NCBI GenBank assembly: GCA_025991245.1
Contig: BQMJ01000070.1
Location: forward strand, 1 to 64,000
Length of the DNA: 64,000 bases
Direction: 5' to 3'
From: Galdieria partita
Lineage: Eukaryota; Rhodophyta; Bangiophyceae; Galdieriales; Galdieriaceae
Part shown: positions 45,448 through 55,653 of the stretch, piece after piece
Layout: the number at the start of each line of letters is the position of its first letter
Position numbering within the stretch: position 1 is the stretch's first letter
Notes under the pieces: model-generated
What the model was told of the DNA's origin: nothing
The model's database searches: none
What the model saw: the letters and a program-made list of their open reading frames with translations, nothing else
Position numbers and translations under genes: made by a program

Positions 45448-45808
45448 TGCCCTCAAATTCAAAATGGCATTCGATCTAAATTCGTTCTCTCCAAGCTCTG
45501 AGGAGTATAGTATGGTTGAAGAAACCGGAGAACAGTTTCGTGTTTTGAGTTATTTATAATTGTACATATGATTGAAATAAATGGTTGGCTGTTCTACAGA
45601 AAATTCATTTCGTTCACTCTTTTTTCACCTCTTTACGAGTATGTCATACTATTTCTTTGAAAGATTGGAAGTGTTGCCTTGTATCAGATGAATCTTACTA
45701 CAGATAACTGACTGAGAGTAGAAATCTTTCAGTCAAAATTCTTATGTGTGCAGATTGTTGAATTGAACACGGCATCCTAATTCAAATAATATTTCCAATT
45801 CCCAATGA
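45448..45808. promoter_or_regulatory. Divergent promoter region, polymerase kappa / TKL-like kinase
   Basis: 361 bp between divergent start codons. AT-rich; no motif stands out. Function inferred from position. Confidence 0.4.
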
Positions 45809-47082
45809 ATGGCAAAGGTTTCCATCCTATTGCTCAAAGGCGTCAAAAATGATTGTCCGATCTGGACAGTAATTGTGTTCTCCCCAGAAATGTTTCTTTG
45901 GAGGTTAGTAAATATGTAATTAAGAAGTAATGTCGGTTTACTAAAGCTGACACAAGTTCCAAAAAGTGGAGTTTCATTCCTTGGAGTGAACTACAGTTAG
46001 GAAATAATCGAAACTTTCAATCTGAAGTATCTCTTGTGCCAGCTCTCTGGCAAGGTACTCCTGTGATGATAAAGTTCGTTGAAAAAAATGTTGATACTGA
46101 GTCGGAAAGAATGCTAAGAAACGAGATAAAGATGGTGAAAACTTTATCTCACCCAAGTATTCCTGAATATTATGGTTGGGGAGAAACTGAGAAAGAGTTG
46201 TATCTTGTGATGGAATTGCTAAAGGGTGCTTCTCTTGAGAAGGTTTTTATCCATATAATATGCTATAGACACTGATCAAACCACTGATTTAGATGCGAAG
46301 TACTTTAAAAGGGCAATATGCGAAAGTTTCGGAACTATTTTATCGTTGTGTGGAAGCGGTAGAGTGTGCAGTTCAATCAGAGCGCTGTTCGATGTTCTGA
46401 AGTTACTTTAGATATCTGCATTCTAGAAATATTATCCATAGGGATTTGAAGCCGAGCAATTTTTTTGTTGTAAAAGGTGGGTCTAGTATAAAAGTACTGG
46501 ATTTTGGAGTGGCGAAAAGTTTTCGAGCAAACACAACACTTACTGGTGATACGGGCAGTTATTGGTAAGTACTACATAACATATCGATTCAGGAATGAAG
46601 TAATGTCTCCTTGCTGACAAGGTACATGGCTCCAGAGGTTATTTCTGATGGCTATGTTGAAAACGAAAAGCAATACGATATGAAAGCTGATATATATTCG
46701 ATGGGTATTATTTTGAATGAACTTCTAACAGGAGTGATGCCCTATGCAGAGTATCTAGAAGAAACTCCTTGGCAAGTAAGCAAAAAGCATGAATGCTCGA
46801 CAAGATTTTCAAGTTTTCAGATCGCAAATACCGTTTTAAGGCACAATTTACGGCCTCAATTGGTTTCCGATTGTCCTTGCTTGACGGTGAGTTACCATGA
46901 AGGCTTTGTTGTTCTAATTATTGTTGTGAAAGGAATTTCAGTCCCTAATTCAAGCTTGTTGGGCTACAGATCCTGAAAGTCGTCCGAATATCTCACAAGT
47001 TAGGAACGAAATGCTTCAAATTTTGAAGAAAATGGATATTGATGTGAAAGATCACAATAAAGGCAGTTGCAGTCTGCAATAG
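45809..47082 (+). CDS. TKL-like protein kinase, intron-rich
   Basis: Seven exons (45809-45903, 45957-46242, 46293-46363, 46412-46564, 46622-46775, 46821-46886, 46933-47082) with introns of 45-57 nt; 324 residues. Motifs: VMIKFVE (ATP-binding Lys), a Glu in [32 protein letters not shown], the activation end TGSYWYMAPEV, and [25 protein letters not shown] and the compact domain suggest a tyrosine-kinase-like Ser/Thr kinase. The Gly-rich loop is not obvious in the N-terminal exon, and the start (ATG GCA at 45809) is the least certain part. Nothing outside the kinase domain hints at a pathway. Confidence 0.8.
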
Positions 47083-47823
47083 TCAACGTGGGAGAACGCT
47101 AAATGGGTTATTTTGAGAATACGTCGTATATATATGTATATATAAAAAGAATGTATTCAATGAAGTGGGCATTGGTTCCCTGTGTTGAATTTTATCAAGT
47201 CTTCTACAAAGAACCTTTATGTGGTTCCTTGTTCTTCTATTCATGAAGATGATCGTTTGTTTTCTGAAAAGAACCGTTTTCAAGTACATTTGGGCCGTTC
47301 TGTCATCGTTTGTTGTAACAATAGACAAATTGCTTTGACGAGCGACGGCAGATCACTTAGTACAAAGCACTGCTATTGTTGTGAATGACCTTTATAAATC
47401 TAGAGTTTTTTGACTGTTACAGAAATAGAACAGGTTGTTTTTGACATAGAGTGGGAGTTTGAAACGACTGTTGCACAAATTAAGTGACTTGAGTTGCAAA
47501 TAAAGCTATTTTTCGCTACAGGATCGACTTTTCTTATGGCTTCCAACCTTTTGTCGGTTCTTTTGAAAAAGTGAAGAACCTAACTTGTCGGAAGCCATAA
47601 ATAAATATTCGACCACGATTGGGTGCGACGTAGGGCAAACTATGTCTTTCGTCGCAAACGTGTCGAAACAAACCTATTATTCTTTTGCACTTTTGTGGTG
47701 TTTTGACTCGCAAATATCTTTGATACATGATAATAAGATCGGTCATTTTGTCAACTCAATACATCAGTGCCACAAAGGTTTATAAAACAAACACGAAACA
47801 AACTACACTATCTCTGCTTACTA
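47083..47823. other. Intergenic between kinase and MFS genes, with hairpin
   Basis: 741 bp between convergent gene ends. A plus-strand frame at 47182-47385 has protein-like composition (FQVHLGRSVIVCCNN) but no convincing start or partner exons. A ~65-nt imperfect inverted repeat lies at 47535-47599 (separate entry). Confidence 0.4.
47535..47599. other. Imperfect inverted repeat, possible RNA hairpin
   Basis: Outer arms TATGGCTTCC (47535-47544) and GGAAGCCATA (47590-47599) pair perfectly. Inner arms GGTTCTT (47556-47562) and AAGAACC (47574-47580) also pair, around an 11-nt loop. The two stems are separated by internal loops of 11 and 9 nt, and each internal loop overlaps a TTGTCGG heptamer (47551-47557 and 47585-47591). 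Because it lies between convergent genes, it could be an RNA structure in a 3' UTR or a small palindromic repeat. Confidence 0.65.
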
Positions 47824-49557
47824 TCATTCTTCAACCCCATGCATCTTAAGATTGAGCTTCTTATTATAAGGTGAGGCTAATGGCTCACTACTTGTTGGAA
47901 GTCCAAACAATTTACGTATATTTCGAATGCCGCATTTCCAATGATAACGTGCAATTTCTCCGAGACTGTGTTCGAATACCATTCCCATTTGCTCCAAGGT
48001 ATAACCTTTTGTCTCTGGCATAAAGAAGAATAAAAGGACCCAACCAACTGCAATAGCGGCCGCATAAAAGCCATATCCTCCTTGAGCTTTTAATTTCTGA
48101 AGCATATCAGGCCATGAATAGGAAACCACAAAGTTGAAAAGGTAATTGAAGAACGTAGTAATTGCCATTCCTTGCGCACGTACATAAAGTGGAAAGATCT
48201 CTGGGCAATAAACCCACGGAACAGGACCATTAGCAGGAGAATACGCCGCAATAAATATAAATACAGCAACCATAAACAGACCAAAGTTTACCCATTTAGT
48301 TCCATAATAAGAAAATAATGCCAATACTTGCATAGCACACATAATGGGAAAAGTCCATAACTGAAGAGAACGTCGTCCATATTTGTCAATAATCCAGTAA
48401 ACAGGAAGCGTGAATACTGCATTCGTGAATCCCGCAATCAAACTAGCCAACACAGCCTTCTTGTCGGATATTCCAATCAAATCTGTAAACATGTAATCAA
48501 CATAATACATAAAGACATTCATTCCACAGAACTGTTGGAATAGCATTAATAGTATTCCAACAAAAAGTTCTCTTCTTAGTGCAGGTACGGTAAGTAACTC
48601 CGCGTAGAGATTCTTGTTTTCTGTCATTTTCTTCTCTTCCTCCACGGCCTTTCTGATGAGTACTAAATCTCTCAAAGCATGCTCTGATGAAAGCCTAATA
48701 GAAAGTAAAACCTTTTCTGCTTGTTCTATTCTTCCTTTCTTAATAAGCCATCGAGGACTTTCTACTTGAAATGGAACCGCAATGGACTCAATCAAGGCAG
48801 GTACCATAGTAGCGCCTAACATCAGTCTCCAGCCAATCTCATCAATATTTACAAATATCACATCGACAATGTAACCTATAAAGATTCCTGTTGCTACCAT
48901 TTGTTGATATAAGCTTGCAATGGCTCCTCTAATTGCAGTTGGAACAGCTTCAGACAATAAAACAGGCACTGTGCTAGAAATGATACCCATAGAAACTCCC
49001 AACATTAGTCTTCCAGCAAGTAACATTTTCCAAGAAGGAGCAAGAGCTTCCCATATAGACGCTCCAATAGACCAAACAGAAGCGATAAATAAACTACCTC
49101 GTCGACCGATCCAATCATTCAAAAGAATGGAAAACATCGAACCAACTAGAGCCCCTAAAGTCGTTCCTGCAGCCAAAAGGCCAGTGATATTGGTATTGGT
49201 GACATTGAAGTGTTTCAAGTATTCAATTTGGGCTCCGCTAACTAAGGAAATGTCGATTCCTACAATCAATGCTCCCATGGCAGCAACAGCTACTAGGTAA
49301 TACAATTTAAGAGGCTGTCTCCAGGGATGCTGTTTCTCCTCTTCTGTGAGAAACTCGTCTTGTAAAGGGTTGGCATCCTTTAATAGCTCTTCAAAATCCT
49401 CCAATGTTTTCTCCTTGGGCCCCTGAAAGTAAGAGTCGGAATATGTTTTCTTCTTTGGCGTTGTACCTTCGGAAAAGCTCAGCACCTCAATCCGATCTTG
49501 CGAGTGATGGAGTCTTTCAGCTTTCCTTGTTGGAGACTTGATGATGTCCGTAGACAT
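47824..49557 (-). CDS. MFS sugar porter (SP family), intronless
   Basis: 577 residues from the ATG at 49557, one exon. SP-family signatures: GIDISLVSGAQ in TM1, DWIGRRGS, LAGRMLMGVSMG, VESPRWLIKKGR (a variant of PESPRWL), FQQFCGMNVFMYY in TM7, DKYGRRS, GPVPWVYCPEIFP, and PETKGYTLEQMGMVFEH at the end. The ~90-residue N-terminal tail is hydrophilic. Related to the porter at 35-36.7 kb but clearly diverged and lacking its intron. It is likely a plasma-membrane proton/sugar symporter. Large SP families fit the osmotrophic growth known for Galdieria; the individual substrate is unknown. Confidence 0.92.
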   Translation of the reverse strand: MSTDIIKSPTRKAERLHHSQDRIEVLSFSEGTTPKKKTYSDSYFQGPKEKTLEDFEELLKDANPLQDEFLTEEEKQHPWRQPLKLYYLVAVAAMGALIVGIDISLVSGAQIEYLKHFNVTNTNITGLLAAGTTLGALVGSMFSILLNDWIGRRGSLFIASVWSIGASIWEALAPSWKMLLAGRLMLGVSMGIISSTVPVLLSEAVPTAIRGAIASLYQQMVATGIFIGYIVDVIFVNIDEIGWRLMLGATMVPALIESIAVPFQVESPRWLIKKGRIEQAEKVLLSIRLSSEHALRDLVLIRKAVEEEKKMTENKNLYAELLTVPALRRELFVGILLMLFQQFCGMNVFMYYVDYMFTDLIGISDKKAVLASLIAGFTNAVFTLPVYWIIDKYGRRSLQLWTFPIMCAMQVLALFSYYGTKWVNFGLFMVAVFIFIAAYSPANGPVPWVYCPEIFPLYVRAQGMAITTFFNYLFNFVVSYSWPDMLQKLKAQGGYGFYAAAIAVGWVLLFFFMPETKGYTLEQMGMVFEHSLGEIARYHWKCGIRNIRKLFGLPTSSEPLASPYNKKLNLKMHGVEE

Positions 49558-50510
49558 TCCAACAAAATGCAGAATGAAAATTGCAGAGAGATATGGAATG
49601 ATAATCCTGCAATGAATTTCTCGAGATTGCCAGATTCTAGAAGGAGATTTTGGTTGGAAGCTGAGATTGGATTCAGTTGCAATTGTTGCACTTTGAAGAA
49701 TATTTAAGAACTGTAGCTAAGAGTTTTTATCAATATTGAGCAAATACTGCTTGTTTTCCATATAAATTTATGGATAAAATAGACTAGAGTAACAAGATAA
49801 ATGCAAAAAGGAACATATTTATAGTTCGAGTTCGAAGTATTTACAAAAGAGTGTTTCTTCTGTTGGACTACCTGTTGCACTTTTGATCAGATCAAGTTTG
49901 TTTACTTGGACCATGGTTCACGCAGGAACGTCATATATGACAGTTATTTAAGTATAATAATATTTGTGGCCTTGCAGGAAATCTACAGGATACAGTATAG
50001 CTTTAAGTTACTGGTTCTCAATAACAATTTTCATCAAAGGCTTTATGATTACATACTTGCTTTGCTTCTCCATTTTTGCATTTGGCTTTGAACAGCAAGT
50101 TGTTAATAACTGAACTGGAGGACATAGTAAAGGATGAAATACACCAAGGACCTTTGCAGCTCAATATCTATTTCTCATCATATTCGAGGCCTAAATGTGT
50201 CTTCCGTATACTTTTTTAAAGTAACGTCGGCCTAAGTATTTATGGATTGTTTTGACTCGTTCTGTGGATAAAGAGAATTTGAATACCGCTTCGCCTATCA
50301 GGTTAACAGAATGAATTGGTCTTTTGACTGTAAACTAGAATACATGAGAAACTGAAACGATTCATTTGTTTTGATTGGTTGCAGTTTTCAAGTATGAATT
50401 TCATTTGACTTGTAACATATTGAAATCTTTTCTCGTTAGTCTTAACACAGAAGAAATCTGTCTCCATTCCTAACATTTGCCCATTTCCGAATTTCGAGGC
50501 GTTCTGTTGG
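49558..50510. promoter_or_regulatory. Divergent intergenic region, MFS porter / TTC1
   Basis: 953 bp between divergent starts, the longest spacer in the right-hand core cluster. Short antisense frames near 49500-49700 only mirror the MFS N-terminus. No other gene visible. It should contain the promoter of the sugar porter, which may be sugar-regulated, but no motif identified. Confidence 0.4.
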
Positions 50511-51510
50511 ATGACCACAACGCAACAGGCTTCTTTCGAACAAGGTAGGAAATAATATTAGAAAGAAAGAAATATCAACTAAGAAAGAATAGCGCAACAA
50601 GAGAAAAATAGAGGGAATGAATATTTTCGTAGGATTTCTGTTTTTTCCCCGTCAATTGTTTAGTTGAAGTTCACTGAATAGGCAACAAGCAGTACGAGGA
50701 AGCTTGTGAATGTTATACATTGGCACTTGGGTAAGGTATTTTAGACAATTTTTCAAAAATGTCTAGCTTATCAAAAAGGGACAGTGCATCACTAAGTGAT
50801 ACAGACCGGGCAGCTTGTTTTGCTAATAGAGCTGCAGCAAAACTGAAGTTGGAGGATTATGAAGGTTGTCTTTTGTTAGGAAGAGAAATGCAAATATTCA
50901 ACTGTGAATAGGAGCTTTAGAGGATTGTTCAGAAGCCTTGAGTTTGGACGGAAATTACTGGAAAGCATTGTATCGAAGAGAACAAGTAAGGATTGCTTGT
51001 CCATAGCCGAAGTGGAACCTGAACTGTGTTGTTCAAGTGCTATCTGAAATTGGGTCGTTATGAAGAAGCCTTGAAGGATGCCAAAGTACTGGTATGACTT
51101 GGGCATTTTGCAATTTTTTTGATTATAACGTTAGTCTTTTTGTGTGTAGAGTGAAGCACGACAGATATCAACTGAAGAAGTGCATCGGATAGAACGATTA
51201 AAGGTATGTGTACTACTGTGAAGTCTTGGTGACTTTTTGTTGGTAACAAACACTTTAGGAACGTGAAGACGAACGTCGCAAAGAAGAAGCTATGACCAAG
51301 TTGAAGGTAGTTTACTTGACGTGACTGCCACCAGATTGTAACATCTTGTATAGGAAGTTGGGAACAGTGTACTGGGCTACTTTGGCCTTAGTGTTGACAA
51401 CTTCAAGTTAGATAAGGTAGTTATCAAAGAGTTGAACTGTCTAAGCTGCTATTAAGACTTGTATAAAGGATCCTGAAACCGGCTCTTACAACATACGACT
51501 GCAAAAGTAA
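50511..51510 (+). CDS. TTC1: TTC1-like tetratricopeptide protein
   Basis: A highly split gene: about ten small exons with introns of roughly 35-58 nt, each with clean GT-AG ends, give ~183 residues. Three TPRs are visible (KNRGNEYFRNKQYEEA, then ACFANRAAAKLKLEDYEGAL, then KALYRREQCYLKLGRYEEAL), followed by a charged helix (IERLKEREDERRK) and the diagnostic C-terminus VLGYFGLSVDNFKLDKDPETG. TTC1 proteins bind Hsp70/Hsp90 tails and are TPR co-chaperone-like. No single exon gives an open frame long enough to stand out. The ATG at 50511 begins MTTTQQASFEQ. Convergent with ISCA1, with 67 bp between stop codons. Confidence 0.88.
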
Positions 51511-51577
51511 AACTTTTTTACAGGATATATTATAAATATACAAAAATGTGCATCACGTTATTATTTCCTCTCCTCGG

Positions 51578-52184
51578 TCATACATTGAAGCTTTCTCCGC
51601 AGCCACAAGTATTCTACCAAACGTCGTTCGTACTGAGACAAAACCACTCGTCAAGAACAAAACATACCTTCGCATTTGGATTGTAAAATACAAATTCGGA
51701 AGCAAGCTCGGAGTCGACATAGTCCATAGTTGTACCTACCACCTGCATTAAAGCTCTGGGGTCTACAAACAACTTTACACCTTTGTCCAGTACAATTTCG
51801 TCGTGTTTATTCCTGAAACAACATCAATAGTGGTCAAACGAATTGAACTTAAATGCTTACTCCTTTCCTTTTTCTACATAGTTCATTACAAACGACTTTC
51901 CGTTACAACCCCTGTTTCTAAGGCTTATTCTAACTCCTGCAAACATAGGTCACACAACTATTTAGAGAAACCAAGGAAAAAAAGTTTACAATACCTTCGA
52001 CTGATTCACCCTTGGCTTGTAAGAGTTCGCGCACTCTTCTTGCCGCCTCTTCAGTCTAAAGAATAATTATCAGTGTCATTTGAACAAAACTGTTTTGCTT
52101 CACACTTACCAACTCCAGTGCAGCCTTTTTATTTCTTCGAAGAAACGCACCACCAGCTGCAACAACTCGACCTGAAGGTGCCAT
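51578..52184 (-). CDS. ISCA1: A-type iron-sulfur cluster assembly protein
   Basis: Five exons with four short introns; ~130 residues from the ATG at 52184. Conserved blocks: LTEEAARRVRELL, GVRISLRNRGCNGKSF (first Cys), MDYVDSELASEFVFYNPNAK and the C-terminal CGCGESFNV with the other two Cys. This is the ISCA1/IscA signature. It acts in mitochondrial [4Fe-4S] cluster assembly with ISCA2 and IBA57. The N-terminus (SGRVVAAGGAFLRRNKK) is basic and could serve as a short presequence. The usual Gly before TCGCG is Asn here, across the last splice junction, which may reflect a small error in my acceptor choice. Confidence 0.92.
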
Positions 52185-52555
52185 TGTCGAAGCCAAAAAA
52201 TCCAAAAGAACAAATCTTCACTTTCGATACAAGTTTTGCCAAACCTCTCGCGGCACTGCAAAGTGAAATTCTTTCAATTTTGAAACGAGTATCTTTCTGT
52301 TTCTTTGTATGTACAACTAGTTCACAAAGGTTTTTTCAAAGAAATGTTTTCCTGAGTACTTGATTTTGGCAGATGAGGTTTACACTACCTTCTCATGCAG
52401 TACTGCAATGAGTTGGTTGACTCTATAATGGAGTTGTTAGATAGTCGGAAGATTCACATTTTCGACTACGGAAAGTAGTGATATCCCTTGAGCTGCACAG
52501 CTTTCTTATGTCCTCTTAGATAGTGGAGACGTGTAGATATGAGATTGAGAACCAG
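52178..52555 (+). CDS. Possible small multi-exon gene between ISCA1 and the GTPase
   Basis: Several plus-strand pieces have protein-like composition and splice-like edges: 52178-52288 (IFTFDTSFAKPLAALQSEIL, donor GTATCT at 52289), a piece from 52330 (VFSKKCFPEYLILADEVY), 52401-52478 (YCNELVDSIMELLDSRKI) and 52520-52555 (VETCRYEIENQ, donor GTAAAA). They do not all join in one frame with my choices, and no ATG is evident before the first piece, which overlaps the ISCA1 start. It may be a real gene of ~100-130 residues, or chance. No family recognised. Confidence 0.3.
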
Positions 52556-52674
52556 GTAAAATCATTATTTGACAAGAACACGTATAAGCTATATCTAAAC
52601 CGATATTTTATATTCTACGTGTACTACTCTTTATGTAATGAACAAGATGAACGAGTCTTTTTCGCTACTTACAG

Positions 52675-54253
52675 TTACCTTCCTGAACGAACGTGTGGAA
52701 GTAAAGGATCACGAAGTTCTGACCTTATACCATGAGGAACAATACAATCTACTTGTATCTTTCCACATCCAACAAAACTTATCCAACCCAAGCCTGCAAT
52801 AGCTATATCTCCAGCACTTTCCTTCCAACCTTTACCTTGTATGGAAAACCTGCTTGTCTCCCAAGGAATGGCTACTTCATGTATCCAATTCCTATCTAAT
52901 GGAGGTTTCAATAACTGCGAGACATGTGATGATAAAAATTGTTCAGAATCTCTGCAAGAACTAACATGAACGGTAACTTCGGAACTTGTATAAACAACAA
53001 CTAAGAAAGGCTTTCCTTCAACAAAGTGAATTCGTGCCAAGCCACCTAAAAATAAATATTGCCCTTGTTGAAAACGAAAAGAAGCAGGTCTGATGGCCTT
53101 CTGAGGTAACATCAACTTGAGCTCTTCCATACTCAACAAATGGCTCAAATGGTTGTTTAGAAATAAGCCAGGAGTATCATATATCTTGTATCCTTTGCCA
53201 ATCTTTACTGGAAAGACTTCCAACGTTGTTCCTGGAACCACACTTGTAGTAATGGACACTTCTTCTGCACTCTTTTCAATATTCTTCAGCTGACTTTCAG
53301 TTAATGTTTTGGGCGCCTTTTTCATTTTATGATTCAACTCTCTTCGACTCAAATATTTTACTTCTTCTTGGAATGAAAGCTTTAGTTGATTTAATATACT
53401 ACTCTTCCCAACATTAGCAACTCCAACCACAAATACTCTCTTTCCACGAGGAATACGAAATAACTCTCTTCGAAGTGACTGAATTCCTCTTCCAGTCTTG
53501 CATGAAACGAAACGAATGCTTTGAATATTCTCTAAACCCTTGCGCTGCAATGTCTCCTTCAGATACGGAACAAGTGACTGACAATCTACTTCAGGTAATA
53601 AGTCTATCTTGTTCACACAGATAATAAGGTCGGCATTGGCAAGACACTTTTGAATTCCCGAAAATAAACTGCCACACAAATCAAATATGTCCAGTACAAG
53701 TAGGATGAGAAATTTTTCTTTCGATAAAGATGAAAATAGAGTTTTAAGCTTTTGAACAATTTCCACCGGACCAGTTTCCGTTTCCACTACTTCTTCCAAC
53801 GTGACAGCAGGTATTCTCAACTTTTCGTCCACTTTACCATAATGCCTGATTTGAAAACATCGTTTACAAAGGATATCTTGTGTAGTATACTCTACCCATT
53901 CTGGAACATAACCAAAGGAGTCCTTGTCTGTTGTCTGTAGTAAACAGCCACAACCAGGACAACGAGAACCACGAGGTACTTTTTTCTTTGAAGATAAAGC
54001 ATTCCTTTGAGTTTCACTTGCGCCATCCTCCATCTCAACTACTTCTAACGCCTTTTCCAATCGATCAACTTGTTCTCTCATAAAATATGGACAAACAAGG
54101 TTGCGTGGTTTCTATTCCACTTGATAAGAAAGTACGCAAAAACAAAAGAATATTTACCATTCTTTGACACGTATACAACGGTATTTGTCGACGATTGTGG
54201 TTCCTTATTCCAGATAATATCCAACTTTTAAGCAACTCCACTTGAACAAACAT
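52675..54253 (-). CDS. Circularly permuted GTPase, YqeH/NOA1/RIF1 type
   Basis: Exon 1 54158-54253, intron 54112-54157 (46 nt), exon 2 52675-54111; 510 residues. An N-terminal zinc finger (CPGCGCLL, then LCKRCFQIRHYGK) is followed by GTPase motifs in permuted order: G4 NKID, G5-like SCKTG, G1 GVANVGKSS, then G3 DTPG. This order plus the zinc finger defines the YqeH/NOA1 group, which helps assemble the small ribosomal subunit of bacteria and organelles. The first exon has few acidic residues and could be an organelle-targeting peptide; plastid or mitochondrion cannot be decided. Its start lies only 31 bp from the divergent SWEET gene. Confidence 0.92.
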
Positions 54254-54284
54254 ATTTGATCTTCAACGATTTTGCTATTCTTGA
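54254..54284. promoter_or_regulatory. 31-bp spacer between divergent start codons
   Basis: The GTPase (minus) and SWEET (plus) ATGs are separated by 31 bp. Unless one start is misplaced, each gene's promoter must lie at least partly within the other's transcribed region. Confidence 0.55.
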
Positions 54285-55076
54285 ATGTCAAGTCATTGGA
54301 CGATACTATTTCTCAAAACGATTGCTCCGTTATGTGGAGTTATCATATCCAACTTGTTATTTTTAGCACCTATGAAAAGTGTATTAGAAGTTAGAAACAT
54401 GGAGGATATCGGCCCTTTAAACCCGATTCCTTATTGCTTTATTTTCGGAAGCACCAGTGGCTGGTTACTATATGGAGCCTCTGTGAAGAACTTTTATATC
54501 TGGTGGGCCAACTGTCCTGGTCTAGTTTTGGCCATCTTTTATATTTTAAGTTGTCATGCAGTTTTGGAAAAGGGTAAAAGACGTTTTTTATATGAAACAT
54601 TGACTCTTTCGGTGCTTGGACTCACAGTGACGTGTGCCTTCTTAGCCGCTTTTATACTACCAAGAAACATCGCAAACATAACATTAGGTGTTTTGGCAAA
54701 TACTATGTTGATATGTTTCTACGCATCTCCTTTGTCAACTTTTATTGCAGTTGTACGAATGAAGGACGCTTCTTCTTTGGATCCTTGGTTGTGTGCTATG
54801 AACACTGTCAATGGAACTATGTGGACTATTTATGGTTTTGCTCTTGGAGATCCAATCGTTTGGTCGTTGAATCTGTTAGGTGCCATATTTGGTGTGTTAC
54901 AGTTATGTCTCATATGTATTTATGGACGAAGAAATGCAAATATTTCATCTACTTTGACAACTCCACAAGATGTCGAAGAAAAGGTAATTGAAGGAACTTC
55001 TTATTCACAAAAACCAGAAACAACAAACTACGGAACAAGTAACACCGACACACAACTTTCTGGTGAGGCACTTTAA
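54285..55076 (+). CDS. SWEET sugar transporter (MtN3/saliva family)
   Basis: 263 residues, single exon, ATG at 54285. Two triple-helix-bundle repeats are visible, with TM1 containing APLCGVIISNLLFLAPM (the conserved Pro and NxxFLAPM pattern), a PIPYCFIFGSTSGWLLYG segment, and the second repeat LANTMLICFYASPLSTF with NTVNGTMWTIYG and LNLLGAIFGVLQL. Seven membrane spans are expected. SWEETs are uniporters moving hexoses or sucrose across plasma or vacuolar membranes. The C-terminal ~45 residues are hydrophilic and Ser/Thr-rich, likely cytosolic. It adds a facilitator to the two proton-coupled type porters in this window. Confidence 0.93.
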   Translation: MSSHWTILFLKTIAPLCGVIISNLLFLAPMKSVLEVRNMEDIGPLNPIPYCFIFGSTSGWLLYGASVKNFYIWWANCPGLVLAIFYILSCHAVLEKGKRRFLYETLTLSVLGLTVTCAFLAAFILPRNIANITLGVLANTMLICFYASPLSTFIAVVRMKDASSLDPWLCAMNTVNGTMWTIYGFALGDPIVWSLNLLGAIFGVLQLCLICIYGRRNANISSTLTTPQDVEEKVIEGTSYSQKPETTNYGTSNTDTQLSGEAL

Positions 55077-55128
55077 CAACTTAGAATCACTCTTGATGTA
55101 CAAGTTACTAATGGGGCCAAACTTTGTT

Positions 55129-55593
55129 TTAAACTTCTTTTCGTATTTTTGTGACCTTTTGTAAAACAGCTGCTACCAATTCACTTTCTGATTGTATCCT
55201 CTGTAAACTATTTTTGTTTCCCACAAAGGAACTGTCAACTTTCTCCCAAAAAAGTAAAGAAACATGATTTACTTACGAATCTTCCATATTTTCTACGGCT
55301 TCTTTGGATTTCTTCAAAGCCTTCAATCGTTTAGTTTCCAACAAGACCAAACAACTGGATATCTCTTACCCTTGACAGCTCAGTAGCGCTATATTCTAAA
55401 TGACGAGATGCTGCGTACAACTTTTCTTCATCCTAACCAGGACTTCCAGTGTCATAAAAAAGTGTAAAAGTAGTCTTACTTCCTCAGTTATAAACGACTC
55501 CAACATTCTTCCCAAAGAACGTAACCACTCTTTAGAGCCTTGGTTCAATAATATATTGGAATGAAAAACCTGAGAGCCTTGTTCCACCTCCAT
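55129..55593 (-). CDS. Small helical/coiled-coil protein, unrecognised
   Basis: Four exons (55480-55593, 55370-55432, 55277-55320, 55129-55231) with introns of 47, 49 and 45 nt give 107 residues. The ATG is at 55593 and the stop at 55129-55131. All junctions are GT-AG and keep frame, which supports a real gene. Composition is helical and charged: SKEWLRSLGRMLESFI, KALKKSKEAVENMEDS and ESELVAAVLQKVTKIRKEV. Size and character recall subunits of BLOC/BORC or Mediator-like complexes, but I recognise no family. It lies between the SWEET gene and the phosphatase-like gene. Confidence 0.65.
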
Positions 55594-55653
55594 CTTTCAA
55601 AAATAGATGCAACAATCCATTTTCCCATCCATGAGAATCAACTTGTGCAACTT

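Noticed and set aside
47182-47388. Plus-strand 68-codon frame after the TKL-like kinase
   Set aside because: Protein-like composition but no ATG at its start, no partner exons with clear splice sites and no family match.
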